A stretch of DNA of 64,000 nucleotides, taken from Alteribacillus sp041949975. Its GTDB lineage: Bacteria; Bacillota; Bacilli; Bacillales; Marinococcaceae. Shown here in pieces: positions 8,400 to 16,581 of the stretch (its first letter is position 1; every line of letters starts with the position of its first letter). The translations under genes and the position numbers were made by a program. The notes under the pieces are model-generated. The model was not told the DNA's origin. It saw only the letters and a program-made list of their open reading frames with translations, and ran no database searches. Location: NCBI RefSeq assembly GCF_041949975.1, contig NZ_JBHFQG010000002.1:1-64000 (forward strand), read 5' to 3'.

Positions 8400-8963
8400 G
8401 TGACCAATCAAAAAGATTCATCCTTATATGATCACAATGCTAACGATAAAATGAATGTATGGATTGCAGTCATATTAACCATAGTCATTAACGGCCTCGT
8501 TACCGTGCTGTTTTTCATGGATGGGTTTAGCGGGGAAGTCGAAGGTTTTGATTTAACTATTCTGCCGATGATGAATGCCATATTTAATAGTTTTACGACT
8601 GTCTTTTTATTTAGTGCCCTATTTTTTATTTTGCGTAAAAATGTTAAAATGCACCGCCGCTTTATATATGCTGCTTTCACTTCTACCACTTTGTTTCTTG
8701 TTACGTATGTGACCTATCATTTTCTGGCTGAATCTACTGAATATGGCGGCAGCGGTATTATGGCCGGCATTTACTACTTTATTTTAATTACACATATAAT
8801 TCTGGCTATTATCATCGTTCCTTTAGCTGTATTATCTTTCCTGCGCGGTATAAAATACCAGGTGGAAAAGCATAGAAAAATTGCTCGCTGGACCATGCCA
8901 TTATGGTTGTATGTGAGTATTACCGGCGTACTGGTCTATCTTATGATTTCTCCTTATTATTAA
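8400..8963 (+). CDS. yozB: DUF420 membrane protein YozB
   Basis: This 187-residue polytopic membrane protein belongs to DUF420 (YozB). It has five hydrophobic segments with conserved histidines (KMHRRFIYAAF, VTYHFLAE, THIILA, KHRKIARWTMPLW) and ends in a typical YLMISPYY tail. The family is often found near cytochrome oxidase assembly genes, and conserved histidines in helices suggest metal or heme contact, but no activity is established. The GTG start at 8400 follows GAAGGAGG. A TATAAT-like -10 (8360-8365) lies upstream without a clear -35. It occupies the position where ctaG stands in B. subtilis. Confidence 0.85.
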   Translation: MTNQKDSSLYDHNANDKMNVWIAVILTIVINGLVTVLFFMDGFSGEVEGFDLTILPMMNAIFNSFTTVFLFSALFFILRKNVKMHRRFIYAAFTSTTLFLVTYVTYHFLAESTEYGGSGIMAGIYYFILITHIILAIIIVPLAVLSFLRGIKYQVEKHRKIARWTMPLWLYVSITGVLVYLMISPYY

Positions 8964-9027
8964 TGGCATGGAATCATGTTCTATCGTTTCCTTTTAGGGT
9001 GTACGAATGAATGGCGCGATGAAAAAA

Positions 9028-9058
9028 GGGGCCTCCAAGCGGGAAGCTCCTTTTTTTC
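9028..9058 (+). terminator. Terminator of yozB
   Basis: GGGGCCTCC and GGGAAGCTCC form an imperfect stem followed by seven T (9051-9057). It sits between yozB and the convergent ytvI-like gene. Confidence 0.8.
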
Positions 9059-9065
9059 ATTCCAT

Positions 9066-10130
9066 TTAAACTTTAAAGTTCATTTTAATGATGCCTGCTT
9101 CTTTGGCAGAAGTGAATGCAATTACCGCCAGAGGTCCGATGATAAAGCCGATGATCCCGAATAACGTGAGACCAATGTATAACGATATCAATGTTGCTAA
9201 TGGAGAAAGTCCGATGTGGTGTCCCATTACTTTAGGCTCTACCGTTCTGCGGATGATGAGGAGAACACCTGCTAAAATAAGAAGCTGTGTCCCTGTAAGT
9301 GCATTTCCGGAAATAAAATAATATAACGACCATGGAGCAAGGATAGCAATGGAACCAATGATCGGAATAAAATCGATCACCCATATGACAATCGACATAA
9401 TTATGGCAACGTCCGGAGTGAAAATATAGAGACTCACTATTGTTACTAAAAAAATAATAATACTTACTAAAAATTGAGCTTTAAAAAAGCCTAAAATGAC
9501 ATAGGAAAGTCTTGAGGTCATAAACTTGAATTTCTCAGCTGTATCATTTTTCATAAATGTATACATATTCTTTTTCAATCGAGGCAGTTCCATTAAAAAC
9601 AAAAACAAAGCAATTAAGTAGACTAGAAACGTAACAAGATACCTCGGGATTGCTGCGACTATTCCAGTAAGCTCATTGATTAGATCGCCGCTTGATAGTT
9701 CATCGCGGAGGTTGTTTAACATATCCGTAATTTGATTATTTATTTCATGAATGACTTCTGGAGGCAAATTCAAGTCCTGATAGGCTTTTTCTATTTTAAA
9801 TTGAATAGTAAGCCAGGTACGATTTAAATCACTCACATAAGCAGGCAGATTCTCAATAAAAGTGACCACTTGCGTTACGACCTGCGTGACAAGTATATAG
9901 CCGCTTACACCAAGGATACATAAAAATAATGTGAAAACGAGTGTAACAGCAATACTTCTTTTCACCCCGGTTTTATCCATAATAAAACGAACAGCGGGTG
10001 ATAACAGTAAAGCTGTCAACAGAGCAAGTATAATAGGACCGGAAACCGGCAGAATGAAATAGGCGCCAATTATAATGAGGGCAATTGTAAGGATGCGAAG
10101 GAATATTTTTTTGTTGAAAATGGATGACAC
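9066..10130 (-). CDS. AI-2E family transporter, YtvI-like sporulation membrane protein
   Basis: This 354-residue protein has about eight membrane helices with the AI-2E/UPF0118 layout. An N-terminal helix pair is followed by an extracytoplasmic amphipathic segment (residues about 85-160), and the C-terminal part carries the conserved FIPIIGS and EPKVMGHHIGLSPL motifs. Its length and helix pattern resemble YtvI, a spore-associated member, but other bacillar paralogs exist. GTG at 10130 is preferred over ATG at 10151 because GAAAGGAG lies 8 bases upstream. Members of this family export small molecules or exchange Na+/H+, and the substrate here is unknown. Confidence 0.75.
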   Translation of the reverse strand: MSSIFNKKIFLRILTIALIIIGAYFILPVSGPIILALLTALLLSPAVRFIMDKTGVKRSIAVTLVFTLFLCILGVSGYILVTQVVTQVVTFIENLPAYVSDLNRTWLTIQFKIEKAYQDLNLPPEVIHEINNQITDMLNNLRDELSSGDLINELTGIVAAIPRYLVTFLVYLIALFLFLMELPRLKKNMYTFMKNDTAEKFKFMTSRLSYVILGFFKAQFLVSIIIFLVTIVSLYIFTPDVAIIMSIVIWVIDFIPIIGSIAILAPWSLYYFISGNALTGTQLLILAGVLLIIRRTVEPKVMGHHIGLSPLATLISLYIGLTLFGIIGFIIGPLAVIAFTSAKEAGIIKMNFKV

Positions 10131-10272
10131 GGCCAAGCTCCTTTCGACCAATACCTGATTCTCTGTTTTTAGGCACTGCCATTAACACTTGGCTTTGCCA
10201 ATTTCTTTCTATTATAATATGATAGCGTAAGAATGAACAGAAATATACTTTAAGCTTAAAGCTTATTGAAAA

Positions 10273-10311
10273 AGAAAAAACCGGTGAATAAGTGTATTCA
10301 TCCGGTTTTTA
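10273..10311. terminator. Bidirectional terminator after yugN-like gene
   Basis: AAAACCGG-TGAATA pairs with TATTCA-TCCGGTTTT around a short loop. There are T-runs on both strands. It lies 30 bases beyond the stop of the minus-strand gene at 10341. Confidence 0.85.
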
Positions 10312-10340
10312 AAATTATGTAAAGGCGGAAAGAAACATGC

Positions 10341-10700
10341 CTATTTATCGGCTTCCACCAATTCATTATAAACGCTTTCTATCTTGTTTTTACACTTATT
10401 CACGATTTTATCAGGGAAATCTTCATCGTATTCGACCCCATGCGGGTAGTAGTGTCTGCCAAGAAATGGAGTAAGTAATTGAACTTCAGCATCCTCTTTA
10501 GGGATTTCACCTTGGACTGCAAAAGCTTGAATGCGTAAAAAGTAAGTAGCATCGTCTGTTTTATCAAGCATTTTATAATCAAAAGTAACCCGTTCATAAT
10601 CCCACTGGCCTTCATGGATAAAGCCATTTTTTTTCATAATTCTTTCTAGACTTCCGAACTGAAACTCTCTTCCGTGGAAGTCGAAATCTTCAATTTTCAT
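10341..10700 (-). CDS. YugN-like family protein
   Basis: This 119-residue soluble protein resembles the YugN family of Bacillaceae. It has the GxWDYERVTFDYK segment and a C-terminal stretch around the GRHYYPHGVEYDEDFP motif. The function of the family is not established. The start follows AGGAGGGAAATGAC. The gene is flanked by its own terminator and appears monocistronic. Confidence 0.75.
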   Translation of the reverse strand: MKIEDFDFHGREFQFGSLERIMKKNGFIHEGQWDYERVTFDYKMLDKTDDATYFLRIQAFAVQGEIPKEDAEVQLLTPFLGRHYYPHGVEYDEDFPDKIVNKCKNKIESVYNELVEADK

Positions 10701-10928
10701 GTCATTTCCCTCCTGATAATTACATACAAATCTTATTTTATCATAGTACGAAAAATTCGAAGATGCAACGCTCCGGCATAGAAACTTTTTATGAACATTC
10801 TTAAGTAATTAGGGTAAACAGCTGCTCTTACTGTGCAGCCATAAAAACTTCTTCTCTTTCCTAACTGTATAAAAATAAAGACGCTGGGCATATTAACAAG
10901 CGAATCTAAAAGATGGAGGTTAAGCCAA

Positions 10929-11357
10929 ATGAAAACCTTACAAGATGTAATGACAACGGATGTAGAATGCTGCAGACCGGATGATACAATTTATGACGCA
11001 GCCATGAAAATGAAAGATTACCATGTCGGTGCTATTCCCGTGACCCAAGAAAAAAATTTGATGGGAATGATTACGGACCGGGATATTGTGCTGCGCTGTA
11101 TTGCTGAAAAGAAACCTAATACTACACCAGTTTCGGAAGCAATGAGCTTCAATGTAATTACGGCTGAACCGAATATGGATATTCACCAGGCAGCTCGAAT
11201 GATGGCTGAAAAACAAATCCGCCGCCTTCCTATTGTGGAAAACCAGCAATTAGTCGGTATTGCTTCTCTTGGAGATATGGCAGTTGATACCACCACAGAT
11301 GAAGAAGCATCCTTTGCACTTAGTGAAATTTCGGAAAGACCAGAAGTACATCATTAA
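10929..11357 (+). CDS. Tandem CBS domain protein (YhcV/YlbB type)
   Basis: The 142-residue protein consists of two CBS motifs (residues about 8-58 and 73-125), a Bateman module that normally binds adenosyl ligands. Each repeat has the usual GAIPVT / RRLPIV strand followed by G(M/I)(I/A)(T/S)xxD/G. There is no attached catalytic domain. It is close to B. subtilis YhcV and YlbB, and since ylbB also lies upstream of ylbD, positional orthology with YlbB is plausible but unproven. The ribosome site is GATGGAGG. Confidence 0.85.
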   Translation: MKTLQDVMTTDVECCRPDDTIYDAAMKMKDYHVGAIPVTQEKNLMGMITDRDIVLRCIAEKKPNTTPVSEAMSFNVITAEPNMDIHQAARMMAEKQIRRLPIVENQQLVGIASLGDMAVDTTTDEEASFALSEISERPEVHH

Positions 11358-11398
11358 AAATCCGGCTGCCCCCAATGACAGGGGCGGCTGATTTTTTA
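11358..11398 (+). terminator. Terminator of the CBS protein gene
   Basis: GGCTGCCCC and GGGGCGGCT form a G-U containing stem flanked by A-rich and T-rich ends (ATTTTTT). Confidence 0.8.
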
Positions 11399-11490
11399 CG
11401 GTAACTGTCAGAGGCAGTGCTTATTCTTTAAATGAAAGCCTTTTAAAAGAAGAAAAAGTCTGACAACATTAGAGCAGATTGCGTTTGAAA

Positions 11491-11988
11491 CTACTTCACA
11501 CTGATAACATAAAACGTACCGGACCCGTAGGCGACAACCTCGTCTTGATCATTAAATACTTTTCCTTCGATAATGATCATACTTTTACTTCTTGATATTA
11601 ATACTGCTTCACAACGAAGAGTCTCACCTGTACCAGGCTTAATGTAGTTGATTTTCATTTCCAGTGTGACAGAACCTTTTCCTTCGGGAGTTAATTCATT
11701 AGCAAGGCCCCCCATCGTAGAATCGAGAAGAGTAGCTGTGACACCGCCGTGCACGATGGACAGCGGGTTTTCTAATCCTTTATGAAGAGGAATAGTCACT
11801 TCATATATATTATCATCTTTCCATCTTCTATTTGTTTGGAGCCACCCTCCCACAAATGAAAAATACTTACCGTTTCGCCGGCCTTCCCAGCCTTTTATTG
11901 TCTCTTCCAATACAATCATTTCGTCCTCTGAAGCTTCTTCAATAAAAACTGCGTATCTTTCTTGTAATTCATTTTTTGATATAGACAT
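11491..11988 (-). CDS. PaaI/YbgC-like hotdog-fold thioesterase
   Basis: The 165-residue protein has the hotdog thioesterase signature HGGVTATLLDSTMGG (about residues 90-104), in which the long helix packs in the sheet. The later strand TLEMKINYIKP follows as in 4HBT/PaaI members. Such enzymes hydrolyse acyl- or aroyl-CoA thioesters, and the substrate cannot be told. The start at 11988 follows AAAGGAAC. A longer reading from 12093 would add a hydrophobic stretch without a ribosome site. It is divergent from ylbD. Confidence 0.85.
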   Translation of the reverse strand: MSISKNELQERYAVFIEEASEDEMIVLEETIKGWEGRRNGKYFSFVGGWLQTNRRWKDDNIYEVTIPLHKGLENPLSIVHGGVTATLLDSTMGGLANELTPEGKGSVTLEMKINYIKPGTGETLRCEAVLISRSKSMIIIEGKVFNDQDEVVAYGSGTFYVISVK

Positions 11989-12138
11989 TAAGAAGTTCCT
12001 TTCTAGTATGAATTTGCATGAAACATTAATATTGTACCTTACTAGACAGACAATGCAAAGAAAGTAAAATATAGGCGAACAAAAATAGGGCAAAAGCGTA
12101 TGATGGAAACAAATAGGTTTTGCTGGAGGTGGAAAACC

Positions 12139-12522
12139 ATGAGCAATGACTCCTTACCATCGTCTCTTCATGACTTTCGTGAATTTCTCCAAAAACATCC
12201 AGGCTTAATCAAAGAAGTAAGAGAAGGTCATCGCACTTGGAATCAACTATATCAAGATTGGGTCATCTTAGGAGAAGAGCATGAGGACTGGAAGCCTTTC
12301 CGGGTTTCTGAGGATGAGAAATCACAAAATAACCCTTCTCAATCCGAATCGTTGTCGAATTTAATGAAAACGCTAGGTCAAATTAATATTCAGGAATTAC
12401 AGCAGCAGATTGCGCAATTCAGCGGTATGATGGGTAATGTCCAGCGAGTACTGCAGCAATTTCAAAAACCTTCCGGACCTCCCCGTCCCCCGCAGGATCC
12501 ATTTTCCTTTAGAGGTTTTTAA
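12139..12522 (+). CDS. ylbD: YlbD family protein (putative spore coat associated)
   Basis: This 127-residue protein matches YlbD in its N-terminal helix (LHDFREFLQKHPGLIKEVR) and WNQLYQDWVILGEEHEDWKPF segment. A Gln-rich amphipathic helix and a Pro-rich tail follow. B. subtilis YlbD is described as a putative coat protein, and its role is unclear. The start at 12139 follows GGAGGTGG, and an upstream ATG at 12100 lacks a site. It pairs with ylbE 21 bases downstream as in B. subtilis. Confidence 0.85.
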   Translation: MSNDSLPSSLHDFREFLQKHPGLIKEVREGHRTWNQLYQDWVILGEEHEDWKPFRVSEDEKSQNNPSQSESLSNLMKTLGQINIQELQQQIAQFSGMMGNVQRVLQQFQKPSGPPRPPQDPFSFRGF

Positions 12523-12543
12523 ATATAAGGGAGGTTTACGATA

Positions 12544-12771
12544 ATGCATCCCCAAACGTATGCTGTTATTCAATCAAAACCTGAATATAAAGAATATATC
12601 CGATTCCATCCACAATGGTATCGTACATTAAATAAGCATCCAGATAAGATAGAAGAATTTGTTTCAGAATCTAAAGTTTATCATGGCCAGACGATTCCGC
12701 AGCGTTTAGAGCGGGTACAGAAAAATATGGATATGGTTCTCACGATTCTCAACTTATTAAATAACAAATAA
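12544..12771 (+). CDS. ylbE: YlbE family protein
   Basis: This is a small soluble 75-residue protein with the YlbE pattern: an N-terminal helix, FHPQWYRTLNKHPDKIEEF, then TIPQRLERVQKNMDMV. No function is known. The ribosome site AAGGGAGGT is well placed. It is probably co-transcribed with ylbD. Confidence 0.85.
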   Translation: MHPQTYAVIQSKPEYKEYIRFHPQWYRTLNKHPDKIEEFVSESKVYHGQTIPQRLERVQKNMDMVLTILNLLNNK

Positions 12772-12839
12772 AAAAACTGTATATGTTTAAAAACCTTCCG
12801 ATGCCGCATACTAAAAAGAGCAAAGGAGGGTTTTTTTAA

Positions 12840-13253
12840 ATGATAAAAGGACTTGCTGCTTTTATTTTTTTGCTTGCAGGAACCGGACATGTTTTCCTTG
12901 AAGATGTAAGTGCATTAGAAGTCTTAGAAATTCGGGAAGATGCAGCGGTACCGGCTGCAAAAATGAAAGGAATTCAAAAAGATGATTGGACATTACAATA
13001 TAAAATAAAGAACAATGATTTATATCTTGAATGTGTGATACCAGATTTTTCTCTTGCAAAAGAGGAGAAAGGCGGAGATGGTTATTTACTCGTTCAAATG
13101 AATGGGCAGGAAGCAGCAAAAATGAATCAAGCAGCTTTTATTATGAAAAGTCTCCCGTCCGGTAAGCATAAAATTGAAATACAGCCGGTATCATATGAGG
13201 GAGAAGCTAAAGCTGAGACGATTACCTTTGAAGTAGAAATAGCTGAATTTTAA
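12840..13253 (+). CDS. Small secreted protein of unknown function
   Basis: I do not recognise this 137-residue protein. It has a signal peptide (hydrophobic residues 3-20, possible cleavage after the SALE region near 25) and a mature part rich in beta-forming sequence, without cysteines. The C-terminal half (MKSLPSGKHKIEIQPVSYEG) resembles an Ig-like or carbohydrate-module strand pattern, but this is only an impression. The start follows AAAGGAGGG. It lies between ylbE and ylbF, which are adjacent in B. subtilis. Confidence 0.65.
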   Translation: MIKGLAAFIFLLAGTGHVFLEDVSALEVLEIREDAAVPAAKMKGIQKDDWTLQYKIKNNDLYLECVIPDFSLAKEEKGGDGYLLVQMNGQEAAKMNQAAFIMKSLPSGKHKIEIQPVSYEGEAKAETITFEVEIAEF

Positions 13254-13264
13254 AAATCAGTTTC

Positions 13265-13294
13265 TTCATTCCTTCGGTGCTTCCGTGTTATAAT
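13265..13294 (+). promoter_or_regulatory. Candidate sigma-A promoter of ylbF
   Basis: A perfect TATAAT (13289-13294) stands 20 bases before the ylbF start with a weak -35, TTCATT (13265-13270), at 18-bp spacing. The AGACGGAGGTG ribosome site follows. Confidence 0.55.
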
Positions 13295-13314
13295 GATTAG
13301 ACGGAGGTGTTCTA

Positions 13315-13758
13315 ATGACTGCAGTATTATCAACCGCGGTTGATCTGTTAGATGAATCTGCCTTAGTTGGACAAATCGTTCTCCAATCTGAGGTTTTTAT
13401 ACATTATAAAGAAGCACGCCAGCGGATGGCAAGTGATAAAAAAGCACAGCATTTAATTGCTGAGTTTGCAGATTGTAAAGACAAATATGATGAAGTACAG
13501 CGGTTTGGAAAGTATCATCCTGATTATAAGACTATTTCCAAACAAGTTCGTCAAATAAAAAGAGAACTCGACTTGCACGAACCAATTGCAGATTTTAAAA
13601 AAGCAGAAAAAGAATTAGAGAAGCTCCTCAATGAAATTTGTGCAGAAATTGCCGGAGCGGTATCACCATCCATTAAAGTACCAACTGGCAATCCATATTT
13701 TGATAATGCTTCGTGCGGAGGCGGCTGCGGATCCGGTGGAAGCTGCGGCTGCAGTTAA
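13315..13758 (+). CDS. ylbF: Y-complex subunit YlbF (RicF)
   Basis: YlbF, YmcA and YaaT form an Fe-S containing complex that assists RNase Y-dependent mRNA maturation and promotes competence, biofilm formation and sporulation in B. subtilis. This 147-residue helical protein aligns throughout with that family. It ends in a cysteine-rich tail (four Cys in CGGGCGSGGSCGCS), the proposed Fe-S ligand region. The ribosome site is GACGGAGGTG. Its usual partner ylbG is not next to it here but 12 kb away. Confidence 0.92.
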   Translation: MTAVLSTAVDLLDESALVGQIVLQSEVFIHYKEARQRMASDKKAQHLIAEFADCKDKYDEVQRFGKYHPDYKTISKQVRQIKRELDLHEPIADFKKAEKELEKLLNEICAEIAGAVSPSIKVPTGNPYFDNASCGGGCGSGGSCGCS

Positions 13759-13771
13759 CCTTTATCCTCAC

Positions 13772-13812
13772 ACAACTCTGGGATTTTCATTTACCCAGAG
13801 TTGTATTTTTTA
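13772..13812 (+). terminator. Terminator of ylbF
   Basis: ACAACTCTGGG (13772-13782) pairs perfectly with CCCAGAGTTGT (13794-13804), followed by ATTTTTT. Confidence 0.95.
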
Positions 13813-13869
13813 TCGAAGAGGAATACTTTTGACATGAAAGGATATCGAATAGAAAAGGAGGAATCTTTC

Positions 13870-14285
13870 GTGTTTAAAGGTGAATTTACATATCAGACAA
13901 TTGTAAAAGCAGATAGAGAAAAAGTATGGGAGTTCTTTATAGATCCAAAAACTCTGGAACATCTTACATCTTTTCCAAAAATTAATGTACTTCATGGAGA
14001 TCAAACCGCTGAAGGAGAATTCATTCATTTACGTATTGATATTGGATTTCGGAAAATGGATTGGAAGGGAAAGATTGTTCAAGCCGAAAAGCCATCACAT
14101 ATCATAGACATAGGAAAGCAAGGTTACTTATTGGAAGCATGAACATTCTTTTGCCCAGTGGGGGAGAGCTGTCAGGTATTACAGATCGAGTGACATTTAA
14201 AAGCCAATTGCCATCCTGGCTGATCAAGTTAGGGCTGAAAGTAATGTTTAAAGTAAGAAAACAAGCAATTAGAACACATTTTTAA
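13870..14285 (+). pseudogene. SRPBCC (START-like) family protein, broken by two frameshifts
   Basis: Three frames must be joined to read one SRPBCC/CoxG-like protein of about 138 residues. Frame 1 gives the N-terminal half (YQTIVKADREKVWEFFIDP, then DWKGKIVQAEKPSHIIDIG). Frame 2 gives WKHEHSFAQWG (14132-14163). Frame 3 gives the C-terminus from GELSGITDRVTFKSQLP to the stop at 14285. Each join is explained by one extra base: the first between about 14120 and 14132, the second in the G-run 14160-14164. The GTG start follows AAAGGAGG. Either the gene is decayed or the assembly has two indels. Confidence 0.75.
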
Positions 14286-14286
14286 T

Positions 14287-14333
14287 GAAAAGCAGCAGAT
14301 CAAAACGCAAATTTCGCTTGCTCTGCCGCTTAT
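14287..14333 (-). terminator. Possible terminator of namA
   Basis: On the minus strand AGCGGCAGA (14330-14322) pairs with TCTGCTGCT (14299-14291) with one G-U pair. Only four T follow, so termination efficiency is uncertain. Confidence 0.4.
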
Positions 14334-14337
14334 TTTG

Positions 14338-15360
14338 TTAGTTTTTCCATCCTCTTTCGTACTGTTTTGGTCCCGCTAGCGAGTAATTCAGCTCATTTGC
14401 CGCTTTTAAAGGCCAGTAAGGATTTCTCAACAAATCTCTTCCGATAAACACAAGGTCGGCTCGGTCATTTTGCAGAATTTCCTCAGCTTGAATGCCGCTC
14501 GTTATTAAACCTACAGCACCTGCATCCAGCCCTGTTTCTTTTTTTATAGCTTCTGCATTCGGTATCTGGAAGCCTGGGAATGTATGGGGCCTTGTAGGGG
14601 TTACCCCGCCGGAGCTGCAATCAACAAGATCTGCACCATCCTGCTTCATCCACGATGCCAGCTGAATAAAATCCTCTAATTTATTGCCGTTTTCTTCGTA
14701 TTCATTTGCTGATATACGGACAAATAAGGGTCCGTGCCAAATAGATCTTATTTCTTTGATAATGTTTTGCAAGAACCGATACCGATTTTGCAGCGATCCT
14801 CCGTATTCATCCCCACGTTGATTGGTCAATGGTGAAAGAAATTCATTAATAAGATATCCATGTGCTGCGTGGATTTCTAATACATCAAATCCTGCTTCAG
14901 CTGCGCGTTTTGCTGCAGCCTTAAAAGCTTGAATGGTATCACTTATTTGAAAGGTGCTCATCTCTTCTGGTGTTTTCATTTCATCATTGAAAGCAAGAGA
15001 AGAAGGGGCAATAATTGGGCCGTCTACTGTAGCTTTTCGACCGGCATGGGCGAGCTGCACCCCGATATGAGAGTCATTTTCTTTTACGGCCTTGGTTAAT
15101 TTTTTTAAGCCATCAATATGACTGTCATCCCATATGCCAAGGTCTTCATGAGAAATGCGGCCCTGCGGTGTGACCGCGGCAGCTTCCGTGAAAATCAGTC
15201 CCGTTTGGCCCATGGCCCGGCTTATATAATGGTACATGTGCCAATCTATAACTTTTCCGTCCTGATTAAAACAAGAGTACATGCACATCGGTGACATGAC
15301 AATTCTATTTTTTAAGGTAATATTTTTTACAGAAAATGGGGTGAACAATGCTGGCTGCAT
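14338..15360 (-). CDS. namA: NADPH dehydrogenase, Old Yellow Enzyme family (YqjM/NamA)
   Basis: This 340-residue FMN-dependent TIM-barrel ene-reductase matches YqjM. Visible hallmarks are the N-terminal MSPMCMYS (Cys and Tyr that contact flavin and substrate), HAAHGYLI (His pair binding the substrate carbonyl), NRYRF, and the C-terminal QYERGW arginine finger that reaches the partner subunit. YqjM reduces activated C=C bonds of xenobiotics using NADPH. The start at 15360 follows AATAGGAGG and gives the family length. Confidence 0.93.
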   Translation of the reverse strand: MQPALFTPFSVKNITLKNRIVMSPMCMYSCFNQDGKVIDWHMYHYISRAMGQTGLIFTEAAAVTPQGRISHEDLGIWDDSHIDGLKKLTKAVKENDSHIGVQLAHAGRKATVDGPIIAPSSLAFNDEMKTPEEMSTFQISDTIQAFKAAAKRAAEAGFDVLEIHAAHGYLINEFLSPLTNQRGDEYGGSLQNRYRFLQNIIKEIRSIWHGPLFVRISANEYEENGNKLEDFIQLASWMKQDGADLVDCSSGGVTPTRPHTFPGFQIPNAEAIKKETGLDAGAVGLITSGIQAEEILQNDRADLVFIGRDLLRNPYWPLKAANELNYSLAGPKQYERGWKN

Positions 15361-15427
15361 TCTGTGATTCCTCCTATTGCTAAGTTTTCGCACCTTATTA
15401 TATTACCAGTTTTCCTAAATGATTTTA

Positions 15428-15462
15428 AAAGAAAAAGCCCTGAGCAATTGCTCAGAGCTTTG
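15428..15462 (-). terminator. Terminator of the DarB-like gene
   Basis: AAAGCTCTGAGC and GCTCAGGGCTTT pair on the minus strand, followed by TTCTTTT. It lies about 85 bases after the stop at 15546. Confidence 0.8.
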
Positions 15463-15545
15463 TGTCTGATTGTTGCTGGCTCATGTATCCTCAGGGCCAT
15501 CTTTCTCCATCTCTCTATCGATGTGAATAGATATTACCTGGAATA

Positions 15546-15983
15546 TTATTTTCCAAGGTAGCGATGGATTAATGCAAGTATCGACCGGCGTGTCATAATA
15601 CCAATAAATGAATGATCATCGTCTTCAATGCACACAAAAGGATGATTGATAGAAAGCATAAGTGCTTTTCCAAACGTTTCATCCTTATTCATTTTAGGAA
15701 CTTTTTTAGTCATTACTTCACTGACTTTGTAGTCATGCAGGCGTTCCATTTCTATCCGTTCAATACCTAAAATAGAGTCGAGTATTTGGGCTTTGCTTAT
15801 CTGTCCTTGAACTTTATATTCTGTATCGAGCACAGGTATAGCGGTGTAGCCTGATTTAATTAGTACAAGTAATGCGTGGTCAAGCGGGTTATTTAATTGA
15901 ACGTGTGCTACTTTTTCATGAGAGATCATAAGTTCTTTGATCTCGTTATCCATAATCTGACTATCTTTTAAAGTTTGTAACAT
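15546..15983 (-). CDS. CBS domain protein of the DarB/CbpB (YkuL) family
   Basis: The 145-residue protein is a paired CBS module with the characteristic KVAHVQLNNPLDHALLVLIK and GYTAIPVLD stretches of B. subtilis YkuL (DarB). DarB binds cyclic di-AMP and, when free, activates Rel and pyruvate carboxylase. It may be the DarB ortholog or a paralog, which the sequence alone does not settle. ATG at 15983 is chosen because the upstream AGAAAGAAAGTGAT is highly complementary to the 16S tail with 8-base spacing. A GTG at 15992 is the alternative. Confidence 0.8.
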   Translation of the reverse strand: MLQTLKDSQIMDNEIKELMISHEKVAHVQLNNPLDHALLVLIKSGYTAIPVLDTEYKVQGQISKAQILDSILGIERIEMERLHDYKVSEVMTKKVPKMNKDETFGKALMLSINHPFVCIEDDDHSFIGIMTRRSILALIHRYLGK

Positions 15984-16089
15984 CTTAATCACTTTCTTTC
16001 TAAATTATTTTATCGGTTCAAAAAAGAAAGTGGCCCTAAAAAAGCTAGAAAAACATTACCCATTTTTATATTAGGGGGAGGGGGAAAAT

Positions 16090-16176
16090 ATGTCAAGGTT
16101 AAAAGGAATTATTTTCCTTTTGATTTGGGTGGTAATTTGCTATGACCCCTTCTATATATACCCCATTGGAAAATAA
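16090..16176 (+). CDS. 28-residue membrane mini-protein, unknown
   Basis: This short frame encodes 28 residues: a basic N-terminus (SRLK), a single hydrophobic helix (about residues 5-18), and the tail YDPFYIYPIGK. A very strong ribosome site (GGGGGAGGGGG) precedes the ATG at the right distance. It is convergent with tnrA, and its stop is only 8 bases from the tnrA stop. I do not recognise the family. The size and single helix resemble other bacterial small membrane proteins. Confidence 0.55.
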   Translation: MSRLKGIIFLLIWVVICYDPFYIYPIGK

Positions 16177-16184
16177 TAAAACAT

Positions 16185-16493
16185 TTATTTTCTTATATTA
16201 AATGCAGCGTTAAGCTGGCCGCGCAGCATACGTTCACGCAACTCTTTTTTCGGAAGCTTTTTTTGTTCCATTCTGCGTATATCAAACGTCTGCATTCCAT
16301 CTTCCATTTTGTTTGCAATATCCACAAGCCTCTCGACATCATCGAAGGAATACTTACGCGTACCACCCAATGTCCTTTCTGGAAAAACCAATTTTCTTTC
16401 TTCATAATAGCGGATTTTTCTTTCTGACAACCCGGTCAATTCACTTACTACCCCTATAGTAATCACTTTCTTATCTTTATAAGAAGAAGACAT
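16185..16493 (-). CDS. tnrA: Nitrogen regulator TnrA (MerR family)
   Basis: TnrA activates nitrogen-scavenging genes under nitrogen limitation and is held inactive by feedback-inhibited glutamine synthetase. The 102-residue protein has the MerR winged helix-turn-helix (YKDKKVITIGVVSELTGLSE, RKIRYYEERKL, GGTRKYSFDDVERL). Its C-terminus, MLRGQLNAAFNIRK, is the glutamine-synthetase contact that distinguishes TnrA from GlnR. It is slightly shorter than B. subtilis TnrA (110). The ribosome site is AAAGGAG. It is divergent from bioB. Confidence 0.92.
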   Translation of the reverse strand: MSSSYKDKKVITIGVVSELTGLSERKIRYYEERKLVFPERTLGGTRKYSFDDVERLVDIANKMEDGMQTFDIRRMEQKKLPKKELRERMLRGQLNAAFNIRK

Positions 16494-16581
16494 AGACGTG
16501 CGCTCCTTTTACATAAAAATAAACGAAAATTCTTTCTTTGGTAATAAATATATCATAAATGAAAGAAAAGTTAATATTTTA

